Of a stretch of 64,000 nucleotides of DNA, positions 1 to 7,647 are shown piece by piece; within the stretch, counting starts at the first letter, position 1; each line of letters starts with the position of its first letter. Below the pieces are notes generated by a model, which did not search any database, was not told where the DNA came from, and was given only the letters and a program-made list of their open reading frames with translations. The position numbers and the translations under genes are program-made. The DNA is taken from the NCBI GenBank assembly GCA_029251165.1, contig JAQXDW010000113.1, positions 62,001 through 126,000 on the forward strand. Direction: 5' to 3'. The stretch comes from Myxococcota bacterium. Its GTDB lineage: Bacteria; Myxococcota_A; UBA796.

Positions 1-566
1 CCGGGCTGGAGAGCCTCACCACAATCAGCGGCGGGCTGACCATCTCTGACAACGCGGCCATGACCGACATCAACCTCAGCGCGCTGGAGACAGTCGCCAA
101 CGTGAGCATCTCCACCTGCAGCGCACTGATCTCGTTCAGCGGGATGCCGTTGCTGACCGAGGTGGAGCGCGGGCTGAGCATTGACGGCTGTGAGTCGCTG
201 ACCACAATCGATCTTCCCGCGCTCAGCACCATCGGCAGTGATCTCTACATCTACAAGCTCGCCGAGCTCACCGAGCTCTCCCTCCCCGCGCTGACGGATG
301 TCGGCGGCGAGCTGCGGGTCCACTGGGCGGCAGGCATCACGGATCTCGATGGCCTGAGTGGAGTCCGACTGGTCGGAGACGATCTCGTCTTGTGGGGAAA
401 CGCCGCGCTGTTTGATGTCACCGGGATGCACACCGTCGAGCAGATCGGGGGCGACCTGAGCATCCAGAACAACACGGACCTCAGCACCGAGGATGCCGAG
501 TCGATGCGAGACACCATCGGTGAGGACAACATCCGGGGCACAGTCATCATCTCGAACAACGGCTGA
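1..566 (+). CDS. Receptor-L-domain/LRR-like surface protein (5' truncated)
   Basis: The reading frame is open from base 3, so the gene begins before the window. About 187 residues are visible. They form repeats of roughly 22-24 residues with the pattern of receptor L-domain or leucine-rich beta-helical proteins: phrases such as LESLTTISGGLTI, ESLTTIDLPALSTIGSDLYI and MHTVEQIGGDLSI place Leu and Ile at regular spacing. The protein ends inside the repeat fold with no membrane anchor or sorting domain. Such proteins are usually large, secreted or surface exposed, and common in predatory or aggregating bacteria. The function cannot be deduced from this fragment. An internal ATG at 60 is unlikely to be the start because the repeats continue upstream of it. 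Confidence 0.75.
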   Translation, partial: GLESLTTISGGLTISDNAAMTDINLSALETVANVSISTCSALISFSGMPLLTEVERGLSIDGCESLTTIDLPALSTIGSDLYIYKLAELTELSLPALTDVGGELRVHWAAGITDLDGLSGVRLVGDDLVLWGNAALFDVTGMHTVEQIGGDLSIQNNTDLSTEDAESMRDTIGEDNIRGTVIISNNG

Positions 567-599
567 GGCCCCCCTGTTCCGGGCTCTACCGGGTGCCGC

Positions 600-2849
600 C
601 TACTCGCCATCGCGCTCGCGTATCATCCGGTAGAGCGACTGATAGTCTGGCGTGTTCTTCAGAAAGAGATCGGGCCGACTGCTCCCGGCGGTCATCAGGG
701 TGACCGAGCCATTGCTGAACATCTTTCCGAGCGCGCCCTGTCCCTGCTGGATCGAGTCGATGCGATCAAACAGCACGCTGGTGTGGGTGCGGTACAAGAC
801 CCCTTCTTCGACCACCGCCCGGTCTGACGCCACTCGATAGACCTTCCGCTTGACGCGCAGGACGACGTAGGGGGCAAGCAACCAGATCGGCGGGCAGAAG
901 ATGCCTCCGAGGAGAAGCGCCACCAGGGAGTTTGAGACTGCTGGGCGGAACTCCGCTCCCGCCGGGGTCGACTCGCGGGGCTGCATGACCGCCTCGGGCT
1001 CGATTCGACCGAGGAGGAGGTCATCGATGGTCTCCGTGAGCGGAGTGACCTCTTCGAGATAGTGGGCGATGAAGGTGTTCGGCAGCACCACCGACTGCCC
1101 TTTGCTGCCCTGTGTCTGGACCTCGCCAGCGACGAACACCTGCAGCCGGCCGCGACGGGTGCCCACGTATCGGCGGACCGAGATCTTCTTGATGTCGTCA
1201 TAGCGCGCGTAGGTGTGCTTCTTCCATAAGATACCCGCCACATGCTCCATGTGATGGGTGTGGAAGGTGAGGCGCTGCTGGCGGTAGCGGACTGTGAGAA
1301 TCGGAAGCGAAACCACGATGAAGCCGAGCAGCGAGAGGATCGGAAGGAGCATCTCCCAGCTCACCGCTGCAGCCAGGACCAGGCTCAGCAGGACCAACAT
1401 CGGCACCATGACCGCACCGACCACGTGGGCACGCAGCCAGACCAGGAGACCAAATGAAGCGGGAAAAGAACACCGGGCTTCACCACCAGGGATGCCTGAC
1501 TGGCGCAGCAGAGCCGGCAGATCAACAGCCGCGCGAGGGACGTGGGCGAGGTCGAGGGGCATCGAAGAGCCGATGCTCCAGATGCGAATCGTGAAGGTGC
1601 CGAAGAGCGCATCCCAGGGAGAGGTCCGGACCTGAATCCCGGTGACCTTGTCGTAGGCGAATTCAAGCTGCTGATTCCCGATGAGCGTGAACTGGCTGGA
1701 CACTGAAGAGGGCCCGACGGAGTAGGTCGTTCCCAGCGCGCGGAGGATGGCGGCGCTGCAGAAGGCCCGCGCGGTGTTCATCTGCAGCTCAGCAGTCCAG
1801 GCCTCTGCGGACGGAATCGACTGAGCTGCAGGCCGAGTGGACTTCACACCAGATCCCTCAGCCTTGGGAGGCACCACCCTCAGCTGCTCACGCTGCTCCC
1901 GAGAAGCCTGAGCGGCATCAACCCGGCCGCGAATCACGCTCTGTAGTTTCGGACCGGACGCCAGACGACGAAACCCGATCTCCGAGCTGCTGCCTTGGCA
2001 GCTCACGCGAACATTGTACAGCCCAAGGACCCGATCAAAGGCGGTCTGTCTTGTAGAGGCATCTGCGATGTTCTCATAGGGAATGACGGCATTGGTGCGC
2101 GAGAGGAAGCCTTCCTGGTACTCGACGAGGTCGTCGTAGACCGTGTACGTCCGCCGTCTCATGTCGAAGAAATGCAGCACCAGGAAGATGCAGACAAGCA
2201 GCACGAGTCCGACGACCAGTAGGCCCTCCAGAGCCATCCCCGCAGGCCCCGCCGAGGACATGGCTCCCAGCACCCCGGCTCCGAGCCAGCCAACAGCCAG
2301 CACGCCACCAGCGGCGATGGAGGCGACCTCTACGACTGCACCAAGGGTACTCGGGCTCTCTTGATGGAGGAGCGTCTCTCCCTTCATCGAGAAGCTGTTG
2401 GTCTTCATCAGCTCTCGGATCTGTGCGTAGACCGCATCCGGGTTCTGGATCGAGCGGAAGACCACCTCTGCGCTGGCGCTCCCTGCGGACTGCACAATGA
2501 CATCGCCGACGTCGAAGAACCGGTAGCGGATCCATGACAGTCGCTGCTTGACGTGGGTAATGTTCTTGACGTCCAGCTCGGTGGTCTGATCGCTGGCGAG
2601 ACCGCCACGGTGCATGACCAGATGGTGGGGATGGATCTCGTACTTTTCCTTTTTCCAGGCCACCATCCCGCTCACCAAGGTCAGGACAACCAGAACGAAC
2701 CAGAGGAGCACTCCAGGAATGACCAAGAGCAGCTCCTCAGCAACGACCGCGGTGATGCCCAACACGAGAGCGAGGATCGAGGCGAGGCTCACACCTCCTA
2801 CGAGCCGAGTAAACATGAAGGATGAGCGCTTGGGAGACAACTCGGTCAT
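600..2849 (-). CDS. Multi-pass membrane protein with about five bacterial PH (bPH2/YdbT-like) domains
   Basis: The 749-residue protein alternates hydrophobic hairpins with beta-rich modules of the bacterial PH type. I read PH-like modules at about residues 70-155, 235-315, 350-445, 525-625 and 665-749. Membrane segments lie near 17-65, 170-225, 460-520 and 640-665. Typical bPH2 phrases are YEIHPHHLVMHRGGL, YTVYDDLVEYQEGFLSR and YRVASDRAVVEEGVLYR, each followed by a basic or aromatic patch. The family resembles YdbS/YdbT of Bacillus, whose YdbT is shorter with fewer PH modules. A role in membrane stress or envelope scaffolding is only inference. The start at ATG 2849 has an AGGAG five bases upstream; a TTG one codon earlier is less likely. 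It converges on the preceding surface protein with a gap of 33 bases. Confidence 0.8.
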   Translation of the reverse strand: MTELSPKRSSFMFTRLVGGVSLASILALVLGITAVVAEELLLVIPGVLLWFVLVVLTLVSGMVAWKKEKYEIHPHHLVMHRGGLASDQTTELDVKNITHVKQRLSWIRYRFFDVGDVIVQSAGSASAEVVFRSIQNPDAVYAQIRELMKTNSFSMKGETLLHQESPSTLGAVVEVASIAAGGVLAVGWLGAGVLGAMSSAGPAGMALEGLLVVGLVLLVCIFLVLHFFDMRRRTYTVYDDLVEYQEGFLSRTNAVIPYENIADASTRQTAFDRVLGLYNVRVSCQGSSSEIGFRRLASGPKLQSVIRGRVDAAQASREQREQLRVVPPKAEGSGVKSTRPAAQSIPSAEAWTAELQMNTARAFCSAAILRALGTTYSVGPSSVSSQFTLIGNQQLEFAYDKVTGIQVRTSPWDALFGTFTIRIWSIGSSMPLDLAHVPRAAVDLPALLRQSGIPGGEARCSFPASFGLLVWLRAHVVGAVMVPMLVLLSLVLAAAVSWEMLLPILSLLGFIVVSLPILTVRYRQQRLTFHTHHMEHVAGILWKKHTYARYDDIKKISVRRYVGTRRGRLQVFVAGEVQTQGSKGQSVVLPNTFIAHYLEEVTPLTETIDDLLLGRIEPEAVMQPRESTPAGAEFRPAVSNSLVALLLGGIFCPPIWLLAPYVVLRVKRKVYRVASDRAVVEEGVLYRTHTSVLFDRIDSIQQGQGALGKMFSNGSVTLMTAGSSRPDLFLKNTPDYQSLYRMIRERDGE

Positions 2850-3124
2850 CAAAACTCCTGAGGAATGACATCATAGGACAGAGATCTGTGCGCCTGATGG
2901 CATGGTGCGTGTGCTCCGAGGTGATCGCACCGCGCATGCGCACTGGTGCTGGTGCAGGCCCGGACAAAGAGGACGAGCAGGACCGGAGGAGCGCATGCGA
3001 GCCTCAGTGAAACCGACCAGAATCAGTCCACGCGATGCCCCTGAAGACCAGCACGACCTGCGAGCGTCAGGAGCCGTTCTTCAAGGCCAAGAGAGGACTG
3101 GAGGGCACACCGCAGCGTCAGCAA

Positions 3125-3538
3125 CTACTTCACAGCAGAGAGAACACGCCCCGTCTTGTTGGTAATTCGAAAGCCCCCATCGGGAGAGGCTGCCAGAGGC
3201 TCCTCAGGGAGGTGAACACCATCTTCGACACTCATGATCTCAACAACCACCACTACCGGCTCCGCAGGCCGTGCTCCGAGGACCGCCACGGCGCTGTCGA
3301 GATCGAGGATGTAGTGGGTGTAGTGAGCAGAGCGTACCCTGGTGCCTGGCGAGAAGACGAGCGTTCCAGCCGGCTCGTCGTAGGTGATCTCATCGGGGTT
3401 GAGAGTGATGGTCTCTCGGATCACCGACAGTTCAGCCTCTTCTAACGGGACCGGTGCGACGACGCTCAGACGCTTGACAGCCTCCGGCACTGCGGAAGGA
3501 GGAGTCGCCTTACAGGCCAGGAACAGCGGGATCAGCAT
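3125..3538 (-). CDS. Small predicted lipoprotein, unknown function
   Basis: From the ATG at 3538 the protein is 137 residues and begins MLIPLFLACKAT, a very short signal with a lipobox-like LFLAC, so Cys9 would be the lipidated residue. The mature part is beta-rich, with an acidic stretch (EEAELSVIRETITLNPDE) and a hydrophobic VVVVVEIMSV strand. I recognise no family. A longer form from 3604 would add 22 residues ahead of the hydrophobic segment and hide the lipobox, so the shorter form is preferred, although neither start has a clear ribosome site. The 275 bases between it and the PH protein contain nothing I can support beyond the likely promoter region of that protein. Confidence 0.6.
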   Translation of the reverse strand: MLIPLFLACKATPPSAVPEAVKRLSVVAPVPLEEAELSVIRETITLNPDEITYDEPAGTLVFSPGTRVRSAHYTHYILDLDSAVAVLGARPAEPVVVVVEIMSVEDGVHLPEEPLAASPDGGFRITNKTGRVLSAVK

Positions 3539-3774
3539 GGTGTCCACGCTATCAGGTATGTCCGCTGGTGTCAGCCGCGACCACTTCCGCTCAGGGCTCA
3601 GCATGAGCAGAGGTTAGCGGACCCTCAGCCTGAGGAGATCGGGCAAGCAGAGGCCGGCGCCACGCCCTGTGCAGCACGACACCGGGGAGCGATCTGGCCC
3701 GTTGACAGCAACTCTCAGAGAGGCTAAAAGCCGCCGTCATCTCTTTCCAATCTCCGCTGAATCAGGAGCCATCC

Positions 3775-3951
3775 ATGGCCAGCAACACCAAGCAGACTCG
3801 TTTCCGGCGCAACCTGCGCAGCAAGAAGGCCGGTCGTGATCGCAAGCGCAAGCTCGTGAGCAACGGCACCACTCCGGTCTTCCCGATCCACACCCCCGAG
3901 GCCGATGCCAACGCACCGGCTGAGGCACGTCCGGCGAACAGCGAGAGCTGA
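3775..3951 (+). CDS. Small highly basic protein (58 aa)
   Basis: The ATG at 3775 is preceded by AGGAG with eight bases of spacing and opens a 58-residue frame ending in TGA. The N-terminal half is strongly basic (MASNTKQTRFRRNLRSKKAG, then RDRKRKLVSN). A GTTPVFPIHTPE stretch follows, and then an Ala/Glu-rich tail. This looks like a nucleic-acid or ribosome-binding small protein; the basic block followed by GTTPxFP resembles short conserved proteins I have seen in proteobacteria but cannot name. It stands alone on the plus strand and is followed by a good intrinsic terminator at 4061-4088, so it appears to be a separate transcription unit. The product is too short for ordinary domain models, so the function stays open. 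Confidence 0.75.
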   Translation: MASNTKQTRFRRNLRSKKAGRDRKRKLVSNGTTPVFPIHTPEADANAPAEARPANSES

Positions 3952-3962
3952 TCCGCAGCGTG

Positions 3963-4019
3963 TCTCGCTGAGGATCTCTCGCTGAGGATCTTTTCGCTGA
4001 GCATCTCTCGCTAAGGATA
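3963..4019. repeat. Tandem array of four 14-15 bp units (TCTCGCTGAGGATC)
   Basis: Units begin at 3963, 3977, 3991 and 4006. The first two are identical and the others differ at one to three positions. Two looser copies of TCACCGAGCA follow at 4022 and 4040. The array sits directly after the stop codon of the small basic protein, before its terminator. No spacers separate the units, so it is not a CRISPR array. Confidence 0.8.
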
Positions 4020-4060
4020 TATCACCGAGCAGTCATGTCTCACCGAGCATGCAATGTGTG

Positions 4061-4088
4061 AGGGTCGACCAGATGGGTCGGCCCTTTT
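4061..4088 (+). terminator. Intrinsic terminator after the small basic protein gene
   Basis: AGGGTCGACC at 4061-4070 pairs with GGTCGGCCCT at 4076-4085, giving ten pairs including one G-T. A five-base loop separates them and the T-run 4085-4088 follows. The T-run orientation fits transcripts from the plus strand, namely the 58-aa gene. Confidence 0.7.
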
Positions 4089-4154
4089 GCTGTGCTTAGG
4101 ACTTGCTGTGCTCAGGATTTGCTGTGCTCAGGATGTTTGCTGTGCTCAGGATGT
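4087..4154. repeat. Tandem array of four 16-18 bp units (TTGCTGTGCTCAGGAT)
   Basis: Units begin at 4087, 4103, 4119 and 4137. The last two are identical over 18 bases and the first has two differences. The core GCTCAGGAT resembles the GCTGAGGAT core of the array at 3963-4019, so the two arrays may share an origin. The array lies between the terminator and the 3' end of holB on the other strand. Confidence 0.8.
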
Positions 4155-4177
4155 GAGCTCAACGGGTGTGAGCCTGT

Positions 4178-5200
4178 TCAGGCCTGGCGAGCAGCACCAA
4201 GCTCAGCAATCACCGCGCTGAGCAGTGCGTCAAAGAGGAGACGGCCATTGACGTAGGCGGCGAGCTCCTGGCGCGCCTTGTCGATGGCCTGTCCAACCCG
4301 CTGGCTGCCAGCCACGCCGAGCGCTGCAGACCAGGCGTAGACCTTTTCGGTGAGGTCGGCGTTGTACAGCCGCGCCTCGCTCCCGCCTCCCGCGAGGATC
4401 AAGGCATCTCTCACCATTCGGGCCAGTGCGTCCAGCATCTGCTCCGCCCGTGCTGTCCAGGTGGCCCGATCGCCACGCGTCAGCTTGTCGGTGTAGGAGA
4501 AGACCCCCTGCATAGAGCCCGCGAGCACATCGAGCAGGGCATCACGGCTCTCGCGCCACTCCTCAGCCTCTCCCCCTGCGAGAGCGAGGGCACGGCCAGG
4601 GCAGCCGTCGGAGAGGTTCGCGATCCAGTCAGGCTGCTCGATCTCTTGCTTGGCGAGCCACTCGGCCAGCCGATCTCGCTGCACGGGCCGAAACCGAATG
4701 CGCTGTGAGCGTGAGCGGACCGTCGGCAAGAGGCGGCGGGCCGATGGACAGACCAGGATAAAGCCCGTGTCTCTTGGAGGCTCCTCGAAGGTCTTGAGGA
4801 GCGCATTGGCAGACTGGGTGCCCATCGCATCTGCTGGGTCGATGATAACGAACCGCCGCTTGGCGTTGTAAGGGCGCAGGGCCATCTTTGAGATGACTGC
4901 ACGGGCCTGACGCACAGAAATGATCGGTGCGGTTCGATCTGGATCGAGCCCGACAACAATGATGTCAGGATGCTGACCGTCGGTGATCGCCTTGCAGGAC
5001 CAGCAGGCCCCGCAGGGCTCCGTGCGGGGGCCGAACATCGCGGGGCCGGTACAGTTTACGGTCTGCGCAAGCCAGATCGCCGAGGCTGACTTTCCGACGC
5101 CATTGGGCCCCTCGAACAGCAGGCAGTGGTGGAGCCTTCCGGCATCAGACATGCCGACCAGCTTGCTCCGCAGGGCCTCGTTTCCGAGCAGCTCGCCCAT
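4178..5200 (-). CDS. holB: DNA polymerase III delta' subunit
   Basis: This 340-residue clamp-loader subunit would help load the beta sliding clamp during replication. The N-terminal AAA+ module has a Walker A GPNGVGKS at residues 31-38, the four zinc-binding cysteines of the family at 50, 63, 66 and 69 (CGACWSC), and the NALLKTFEEPP stretch followed by a sensor-like TVRSRSQRIRF. Delta' proteins of E. coli lack a working Walker A, but many other bacteria keep it. The C-terminal third is helical, as expected for the collar domain. ATG 5200 is preceded by GGGAGG; the GTG one codon earlier would overlap that site. The gene is divergent from the ATP-grasp gene across 107 bases and shows no operon partner such as tmk. 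Confidence 0.9.
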   Translation of the reverse strand: MGELLGNEALRSKLVGMSDAGRLHHCLLFEGPNGVGKSASAIWLAQTVNCTGPAMFGPRTEPCGACWSCKAITDGQHPDIIVVGLDPDRTAPIISVRQARAVISKMALRPYNAKRRFVIIDPADAMGTQSANALLKTFEEPPRDTGFILVCPSARRLLPTVRSRSQRIRFRPVQRDRLAEWLAKQEIEQPDWIANLSDGCPGRALALAGGEAEEWRESRDALLDVLAGSMQGVFSYTDKLTRGDRATWTARAEQMLDALARMVRDALILAGGGSEARLYNADLTEKVYAWSAALGVAGSQRVGQAIDKARQELAAYVNGRLLFDALLSAVIAELGAARQA

Positions 5201-5307
5201 CACACCTCCCGAAAGGGTAGATAACCAGTCTCACCGCCTCCCGTCTCACCACAGCCCGGACAACGACCGTCCGGCTCCATCGCAGCCGGTGCGATAGGAG
5301 AGGCCAC

Positions 5308-6627
5308 ATGCAGCTTGCGAAGCAGTGGAACCAAGCGGTGCGCACGGATCCCACCTCGCCTGAAGCGTTTCTGGCCTCGGTCCAGGATGCTGGCGTGGTC
5401 TACGGAGATCGACCGCTGTGTGTCTATCGGCGACCGATGTTCATCACCCACACCACAGCACGCCGCTACCTGAAGCTGGTATCGGGCCTGCACCGTGCAA
5501 TCCGGGTCGCACGGGAGATGATCGAAGCAGACGGACTCGATGGTCGCCCAGGAAGCCTCGCGGTCCGGCTGGGCGTCGGACCGGAGGCCCTCGCACTCGC
5601 CAGGCCAGATCCCGGCTACCGCTCCGCCGCTGTGCTCGCCCGGTTCGACTCCTTTCTCCACAACGGACGACCACAGTTCATCGAGCTCAACGCAGAGTCT
5701 CCAGCCGGCATGGGCTACGCCGATGCACTGTCCACGCTGTTCCAGAGCGACCCTCTGCTGCGCAAGCCCCGCAGCATCACCAGCATGCCCAGCGCAGAGG
5801 CTGCGGTGCGTGCCGTCCATGCCGTCTGGAGTGCCCACCACAGCGAGCCCCGTCCACAGATCGCGCTGGTCGACTTCATGGACGTGCCCACACGACCGGA
5901 GTTTCTGCTCATGCAGCAGCACTTCGAACGGATCGGACAGGACTGCGTGCTGGCCGATCCACGAGAGCTCGACTTCGACGGACAGCAGCTCACCCACGGC
6001 GGGATGCGCATCGATCTGGTCTACCGCCGCCTCCTCGTCGCCGATGTTGTGCGTCGGCCAGAGGCATGTCGGGCACTGCTGGAGGCGTACCGAGCGGGCA
6101 AGGTCATGGTGATCAACTCGTTTCGTACCAGCCTCCTCCACGGCAAGGGCCTGTTTGCTCTCCTCCACGATCCGGCCCTCCATGCCCGCCTCCCCGATGC
6201 GATCACGCGGGTCATCAAGTCCTCGGTTCCCTGGACCGGCATCCTGGCCAACACCCCAGCCTCAGCAGCGCCAGCAGAGCTCCGCCAGACCCTCCTCGAC
6301 GAGCAGCGCGAGTGGGTCATCAAGCCCATCCACGGTCACGGCGGAGCAGGTGTCGTCCTGGGCTGGCAGTGCGACCGGCGTACCTGGGAAGCAGCCGTCG
6401 AGCACAGCCACAGCCACGTCGCACAGCGTCGGGTTGAGGTCGGCTGGGAGATGTTTCCAGATGCTCGAAGCAACTACAGCCTCGCCCGGGTCCACCCCTC
6501 CCTTGATCCGTTTCTTATCCACGGAAAACTGGCCGGCTTCCTCTGCCGACTGACCGATGGCCTGGGGAACGTCTCGGTCGGAGCCTCGCAGGTCCCGGTC
6601 TTCATTGTGGCTGATGGTTCAAGATAA
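5308..6627 (+). CDS. Circularly permuted ATP-grasp family protein
   Basis: The 439-residue protein has the hallmarks of circularly permuted ATP-grasp enzymes. IELNAESPAGMGYADAL near residue 126 corresponds to the metal/ATP-binding E-x-N region. WVIKPIHGHGGAGVVLG near 337 corresponds to the lysine and glycine-rich phosphate loop. ATP-grasp enzymes join a carboxylate to an amine or thiol; related proteins occur in peptide or glutathionylspermidine-type ligations, but the substrate cannot be read from sequence. There is no signal peptide, so it should act in the cytoplasm. The ATG has AGGAGAGG directly upstream. The next plus-strand gene starts 63 bases later and may be co-transcribed. No alpha-E or transglutaminase-like partner, common beside such genes, is present. 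Confidence 0.7.
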   Translation: MQLAKQWNQAVRTDPTSPEAFLASVQDAGVVYGDRPLCVYRRPMFITHTTARRYLKLVSGLHRAIRVAREMIEADGLDGRPGSLAVRLGVGPEALALARPDPGYRSAAVLARFDSFLHNGRPQFIELNAESPAGMGYADALSTLFQSDPLLRKPRSITSMPSAEAAVRAVHAVWSAHHSEPRPQIALVDFMDVPTRPEFLLMQQHFERIGQDCVLADPRELDFDGQQLTHGGMRIDLVYRRLLVADVVRRPEACRALLEAYRAGKVMVINSFRTSLLHGKGLFALLHDPALHARLPDAITRVIKSSVPWTGILANTPASAAPAELRQTLLDEQREWVIKPIHGHGGAGVVLGWQCDRRTWEAAVEHSHSHVAQRRVEVGWEMFPDARSNYSLARVHPSLDPFLIHGKLAGFLCRLTDGLGNVSVGASQVPVFIVADGSR

Positions 6628-6690
6628 GACGAACGGAACCGCGTACCGTACGGGTTGACTGACCCGTGTCCCGATGTCTCTGGAGTACCG

Positions 6691-7647
6691 ATGCTGACCC
6701 TACTGCTTTCCACCGCTGCCCTGGCAGCCTCACCGGCTCACTACCATCCCGAAAACGTCGCGGGTGCCAGCGCGGTCTTCCGTGACAGCGCTGACGATCT
6801 GGCTCCAGCCTTCGACAAGGCACAGACCACGCTGGCACGCCTCGCCCGAGATCTGGAGAATCTTGAGATCGGCGTGGCGCTGCTGGGCGATCAGGCTCCA
6901 GCTGCTCTACAGGCCTGGGCTGACGAGTCACAGAAAATCGCCGCCGTCCAGTACATCTCCATGCAGCGCCACGTCAACCTGCTCCAGGATGGCTACGAGA
7001 CGGTGTTCGGAGCAGCCCTCGATCGTGCCTTGGCAGCGCAGAGCAGCTACACCATCGCGGAGTGCGCCAGCGGCGGCGGGGTGACCGCGATGATGCGTCG
7101 CGGGAGCAGCGGTTCCTGTGAAGGAACGGATCTCAACGCCGACATCGCCGCAGCCATTGATGCCGACGCAACCCTCAAGTCTGACCTGGTCGGCCTGACC
7201 GACGCGCCGTGGCCAGAGAGCGGGATCGAGGCGAGCACGCAGGCTGCGATCCCGTTGACCGGCAGCGGTCGTGACGTCAACGTCGCAGCAATGGCCGAGG
7301 CGCTTATCGATGACCTGCTCGACCGACGTCTGGAGGACTTCGAGGATGCCCTCGCCCCCTTAGAGGACGGTATCGATGCCGGAGATGAGAGCACACTCGC
7401 CCGCGCAGCAGACCTGAAGGATGCCTATGAGGCCGCACTCGCTGCAGACGGTGCGGTGCTCCTGGAGGCAATCCAGATCGCCATCGCGCGCGCTGGCAAG
7501 AAGAGCAACACCGACAACATCGCCCTGTGCGCCAATCCTGCCGGACTCGGAGGCTGCGGGGGCGAAGACGCCACCTCAGAGGTCTTCGGTTTAATCAAGG
7601 ACGACCGCAAGCTACAGAAGGCCGTCGCGGGCCTCAACGCACGCTGA
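6691..7647 (+). CDS. Secreted protein with internal Cys-containing repeat, unknown function
   Basis: The start is the ATG at 6691, preceded by TGGAG; an in-frame TTG at 6655 lies before it without a ribosome site. The 318-residue product begins MLTLLLSTAALAASPA, a short signal peptide lacking basic residues. The mature protein is Ala- and Asp-rich and mostly helical. Two segments look like diverged copies of one motif. One, near residue 125, runs ECASGGG to SGSCEGTDL and then DATLKSDLVGL. The other, near the C terminus, runs LCANPAGLGGCGGEDA and then DRKLQKAVAGL. The paired cysteines could form disulfides. I do not recognise the family. The stop codon abuts the stop of lptD on the opposite strand with no base between them. 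Confidence 0.7.
   Translation: MLTLLLSTAALAASPAHYHPENVAGASAVFRDSADDLAPAFDKAQTTLARLARDLENLEIGVALLGDQAPAALQAWADESQKIAAVQYISMQRHVNLLQDGYETVFGAALDRALAAQSSYTIAECASGGGVTAMMRRGSSGSCEGTDLNADIAAAIDADATLKSDLVGLTDAPWPESGIEASTQAAIPLTGSGRDVNVAAMAEALIDDLLDRRLEDFEDALAPLEDGIDAGDESTLARAADLKDAYEAALAADGAVLLEAIQIAIARAGKKSNTDNIALCANPAGLGGCGGEDATSEVFGLIKDDRKLQKAVAGLNAR

Noticed and set aside
2902-3165. 87-codon plus-strand frame between the PH protein and the lipoprotein
   Set aside because: Its composition is unlike protein (Trp, His, Arg and Gln runs), it overlaps the lipoprotein gene on the other strand, and no family features are visible.
3963-4154. Possible CRISPR array
   Set aside because: Units of 14-18 bp are directly adjacent with no spacers, and no cas genes are present.
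5200-6183. 327-codon minus-strand frame
   Set aside because: It is antisense to the ATP-grasp gene, which has a strong ribosome site and recognisable motifs.
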